Positions 60,896-64,000 of a DNA stretch of 64,000 nt are shown piece by piece. Below the pieces are notes generated by a model. The model saw only the letters and a program-made list of their open reading frames with translations, ran no database searches and was not told the origin of the DNA. The stretch is from positions 1-64,000 of the forward strand of contig JADHWJ010000003.1 in assembly GCA_016783545.1 (NCBI GenBank). Direction: 5' to 3'. Within the stretch, counting starts at the first letter, position 1; the number at the start of each line of letters is the position of its first letter. The position numbers and the translations under genes are program-made. The DNA is from Candidatus Aenigmatarchaeota archaeon. GTDB lineage: Archaea > Aenigmatarchaeota > Aenigmatarchaeia > QMZP01.

Positions 60896-60913
60896 CCCTA
60901 CTTTCAAGTAGGG
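60896..60913 (+). terminator. Hairpin with T-rich tail
   Basis: CCCTACTTTCAAGTAGGG folds into a 7-bp stem with a 4-nt loop and is followed by GTTTTATTT. It lies in the gene-poor stretch before the LAGLIDADG gene. Only one copy is present, so it is not a CRISPR repeat. Confidence 0.4.
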
Positions 60914-61097
60914 GTTTTATTTCTGAAAATCTAAATCATAATCACCATACTAAACCACATCCAATTCCCAGAAACTCAAATTTCCGAAAACATTTCCAGA
61001 ATCAAACATTCTTTACATACCGATTTAAAGCTCTCTACGAAGGTTTCCGGAAATCCGCTCCCATTAACAATATAAATGATCTACCCAACCTTCAAAT

Positions 61098-62566
61098 ATG
61101 AAATTAGATTTATTCGAGTTATGTTTAGCTAAGGATAATATAGATACAAGATCTTGGATTTTAGTTAGTGGTAGTGATTTAAATAAAATATTTATGGAGT
61201 TAAAAAATGAAATTCTATCCAAAATCAATGAAATTGAGTTAATAAATAAAATACTTTTCAATCTCAATATATGTATAGAATTAGTTAAATATGAAAACCC
61301 TAGAAAATTATTAAAATCTTGGATTAAAAAACAAAAACCATCAGGCTTTGACATTGCTAGTTTCACAGGAACTAGTTATGGAGATTGGAAAAAAATTGAG
61401 ACCGGTAAACATTTGCCAAGTTGTCAAAAAATCAGAAAAATATCTATTCTTTTTGGCAGTCCTTCAGGGTTTAGACATAAGTGCAAAAACAATGATTTTT
61501 GTTTCAGGGCATTAGTCTGTATTTTTTCTTCATTGAATATTAATAAAAAATTCATTCCGCTTAACATTATTTTAGAAATATTAAAAATCTGGAAATGTAT
61601 CTTCAATAAATCGGAATTCGAGTTTAATCAAAAGAAATTGGATATAATGAAAAATATAGATTGGTTAAAAATGAATCAGCATCGTTCTAGATCTATAAAA
61701 GCAGTGAAAAATATTGATAAAAATTTATCTAAAATTATAGGAGCGTTTGCTGCTGATGGTAATTTTTATCCTCCGGACATGATAAGATGGGAAGAAGAAT
61801 ATGAAGATAATATGATTGCATTATCTAGATGGTTATACTATTCATTTGGTATTGTAATTAAGGTGAAAAAATCTAATAGAGAAAGAAATAGCCACGTATT
61901 TAGGTTTCGGAATAAAATAATCTCGAGATATCTAGAAATATTCTTTAATTTCAAACCCAAGGCAAAAACTTATTCTGTTGATGAACCAGATTGTATCAAA
62001 AAATCTTCACTTGATATAAGAAGGGGATTTGCTAAAGGTGCTTTAATGTTCGAATCTGGAGTAAATACAGATTTTAATATAACTCTTCATGTTAGAAGTA
62101 AAAAGTTTAGAGATTCTTTGGTGAATATTATTAAAACTGATACAGATGTAAAAAAATATATAGTAAAGGTTTCTACGGATTTAGAATACCTTTATCTAAG
62201 AATAAAAACAATAAACTATTGCTGAATTATTTTGAAAAAGGAACTATAAAATGGAAGAGACTAAATGAATTTATAAATGGATTTGAAGAAACTGTTGAAA
62301 ATGTAGAAGTTGCTAAAAATATACTTGATGCTTCGTATCCAAAATTAAGGAAAATTTCATTTTCAGATATAATAGAGATTATAAAAAATAAAGAAAGTTT
62401 TGATCTATATGAAATATTGGAAAAAGTAAATTTATGTAGATCAAGTCTAGGGAAAAGGATGGAACTACTAACTCGTACAAACATTTTAATAAAGAAAAGA
62501 AGAAAAAGAAATATTTACAATTTTAATGAAAATATTAAAAAATGGAGGCTTCCAAATACTAACTAA
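61098..62566 (+). CDS. LAGLIDADG-type protein split by a one-base frameshift
   Basis: The first frame (61098-62225, 375 aa) has an HTH-like segment FDIASFTGTSYGDWKKIETGKHLPS and the motif IIGAFAADGNFYP, a LAGLIDADG helix. The second frame (from 62219, 115 aa) begins LNYFEKGTIKWKRLNEF, which is the usual continuation in archaeal LAGLIDADG proteins, and ends with an HTH-like basic domain. One additional A in ATAAAAACAATAAAC would fuse the frames. Alternatively the gene is decaying. It converges with ftsY, overlapping by 8 nt. Confidence 0.65.
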
Positions 62567-63563
62567 CCAACAACTTTGATATTTTCTTTGGATCATATTC
62601 TTCTAAATCATTATATTCTTGTCCTGTACCTAAAAAAAGTATGGGTTTTTTCAACACGAAGGCTGCAGACATGATAGCACCGCCCCTTGTGTCAATATCT
62701 ACCTTTGTCAGTATTATAGCATCGACATTTACCATTTCGTCAAACATCCTTCCCTGGGATATTATATCATTTCCAGTTAAACTATCAAGGACTAAAATCT
62801 TCATATCGGGTTTATTAACTTTGCATATTTTTTTTAATTCGTCAGCAAGATCTTTATTAACATGGGTTCTTCCGGCAGTATCAGCCAAAACTATATCACA
62901 TCTATTTGCTTCTGCATATTTTTTTGCATCAAAAACAACAGCTGCAGGATCGGCATTATACTGGTGCTTTATCACTTTCATACCTAATTTATTGCCATGA
63001 ACCTCTAGCTGTTCTTGAGCTGCACTTCTAAAAGTGTCAGCTGCAGCGAAAACAAATTTGTATTTTTTCTTTAATTTATATGCTAGTCTCCCTATACACG
63101 TCGTTTTTCCTGCACCATTAAATCCGAGAAAAACAAATAGAGCAGGTCTTTTTTCAGATTTTGCTTTTTTAATCACATCTTCAATTTTAATTTGTTTTTG
63201 ATTTAGAACCTTAAAGACAGCATTTTCAAAACTTTCCCTTATAAACTCCTTTGCACTTGTTCTTTTGATAGGCTTTCCAGCAAACTCTTTTTTAAGATTT
63301 TCCTTCAGAAAATCTATTACTTCCAATGCAACATTTGCCTGCAAAAGCTCTGTTTCCAGATCTGTAAAAAAGTTATCTACATCTTTTTCAGTAAATTCCT
63401 TTTCAGTGACCTTTTTTGTTATTTTCTTCAAAAAACTGGTTTCTTTGGGCTTTGGTGGCTCCTTCAGCTCCAAGAATTCCTCTTTTTCTTCTATTGGTTC
63501 CTCTGCTTTTTTTGTTAATTTTTCAACAGATTCTCTGAGTTTCTTTTTCAATAATCCGAACAT
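62559..63563 (-). CDS. ftsY: Signal recognition particle receptor FtsY
   Basis: I start at MFGLLKKKLRES (63563), since the upstream track extension does not fit the family. An acidic/basic linker region (~20-65) precedes the four-helix N domain and the GTPase domain with GFNGAGKTTCIGRLA, DTFRSAAQEQLE, DTAGRTHVN and LTKVD. It recruits SRP-ribosome complexes to the membrane. Length ~334 aa is normal for archaea. Confidence 0.96.
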   Translation of the reverse strand: MFGLLKKKLRESVEKLTKKAEEPIEEKEEFLELKEPPKPKETSFLKKITKKVTEKEFTEKDVDNFFTDLETELLQANVALEVIDFLKENLKKEFAGKPIKRTSAKEFIRESFENAVFKVLNQKQIKIEDVIKKAKSEKRPALFVFLGFNGAGKTTCIGRLAYKLKKKYKFVFAAADTFRSAAQEQLEVHGNKLGMKVIKHQYNADPAAVVFDAKKYAEANRCDIVLADTAGRTHVNKDLADELKKICKVNKPDMKILVLDSLTGNDIISQGRMFDEMVNVDAIILTKVDIDTRGGAIMSAAFVLKKPILFLGTGQEYNDLEEYDPKKISKLLVS

Positions 63564-63613
63564 AATATAGATTTCACTAGAGGTTATAAAAACTTTGTTT
63601 TCAAGTATTCTCC

Positions 63614-64000
63614 ATGAATACCACAAAAAAGCTATATGAAGACGGTATAGAAAGATTACTTGGAGCCCAGGTGAATAAAAGAGAGCTTGCAAAAATCGTT
63701 AGAATTGAACTTAAAAAAAGATTTAATATTTCGGTGAAAGCTGAAACCGTGAGAAGAGCGTTTAGGAGGAGAGGTAGAACAAGGAAATATATAATAAGAA
63801 TACTCGATGATATGGTAAGGGACCAGGACGAAAGGCTAATACCTGTTTATACTGGTCTTATAAGTAGAGATGCTTTGCCTGATCTTGAAGATTGTATTAA
63901 AGTCTTGCATTTTAGAAGCTATAGAGCAATAGCATGTGCAGTTGCAGAAGAGACAGGTATTCCACTTGACACCGTTATCAATAGTATAGGAAAAAAGAAA
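63614..64000 (+). CDS. Unknown protein, 3' end outside window
   Basis: The frame starts at ATG 63614 and stays open to the window end (129 codons). The sequence is basic and helical with an HTH-like beginning (VNKRELAKIVRIELKKRFNISVKAETVRRAFRRRG) and a later segment resembling another helical DNA-binding unit (YRAIACAVAEETGIPLDTVINSIG). It is divergent from ftsY with a 50-bp gap. A DNA-binding role is possible. No family is recognised. Confidence 0.55.
   Translation, partial: MNTTKKLYEDGIERLLGAQVNKRELAKIVRIELKKRFNISVKAETVRRAFRRRGRTRKYIIRILDDMVRDQDERLIPVYTGLISRDALPDLEDCIKVLHFRSYRAIACAVAEETGIPLDTVINSIGKKK

Noticed and set aside
60896-60918. CRISPR-repeat-like hairpin with T-rich tail
   Set aside because: Only one copy is present, with no spacer array and no cas genes, so I annotate it as a terminator-like hairpin.

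Overview
The window comes from an archaeon with an AT-rich genome. Evidence: a split euryarchaeal-type RNA polymerase operon (rpoH-rpoB2-rpoB1-rpoA1-rpoA2), archaeal L6 and L32e, EF-1alpha, a 71-aa histone, type II methionine aminopeptidase, TATA-type promoters with little or no leader, and tRNA genes interrupted by bulge-helix-bulge (BHB) introns. Many short zinc-ribbon proteins, large Asn/Thr/Ser-rich or Cys-rich surface proteins, free-standing LAGLIDADG genes and multi-intron tRNAs suggest a DPANN-type lineage, but I cannot fix the phylum from this window.

Layout. 1-9.1 kb: a truncated LAGLIDADG gene, an HTH regulator, tRNA-Ser, a GHMP kinase, two surface proteins and EF-1alpha. 9.2-12.3 kb: a GC-rich island with a VIT/vWA protein. 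12.3-21.8 kb: ordinary chromosome with a cis-prenyltransferase, PHP and NUDIX proteins, two VapBC-like toxin-antitoxin pairs, tRNA-Leu, AlaX and a permease. 21.8-23.7 kb: second GC-rich island. 23.7-27.4 kb: a nuclease-like protein, an aminotransferase and GTP-PEPCK. 27.5-28.8 kb: third island. 28.9-33.6 kb: radical SAM, CYTH and PPDK. 33.7-35.25 kb: two more small islands around a YkgJ-type gene. 35.3-41 kb: Map, a Cys-rich surface protein, L32e, a LAGLIDADG gene and L6. 41-48 kb: RNA polymerase operon. 48-55 kb: a HisG-like/AbrB-ACT pair, a PP-loop enzyme, tRNA-Lys, tRNA-Asp, a surface protein and an epimerase. 55.6-59.8 kb: pyrimidine operon pyrF-pyrE-pyrC-pyrDK. 59.8-64 kb: histone, small proteins, a LAGLIDADG gene, FtsY and an unknown partial gene.

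Two systems stand out. First, all four tRNA genes carry introns at mostly non-canonical positions, nine in total. tRNA-Lys(TTT) is split into five exons. Nearly every junction can be drawn as a 4-bp helix between two 3-nt bulges, and removing the introns restores normal cloverleaves. Second, GC-rich islands with bacterial or phage-like small genes and strong Shine-Dalgarno sites end in the same motif, TGTCAnnTTARMGGK, usually just after a hairpin and usually 45-60 bp upstream of a host start codon. They look like a family of site-specific mobile gene cassettes carried in an archaeal chromosome. No recombinase is present in the window, so the mechanism is inferred.

Metabolically, PEPCK and PPDK suggest PEP-centred gluconeogenesis, and the pyr cluster makes UMP from carbamoyl-aspartate. 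Three genes (the HTH regulator, pyrDK and one LAGLIDADG gene) each appear one A short in an A-rich tract, which looks like consensus error or slippage.
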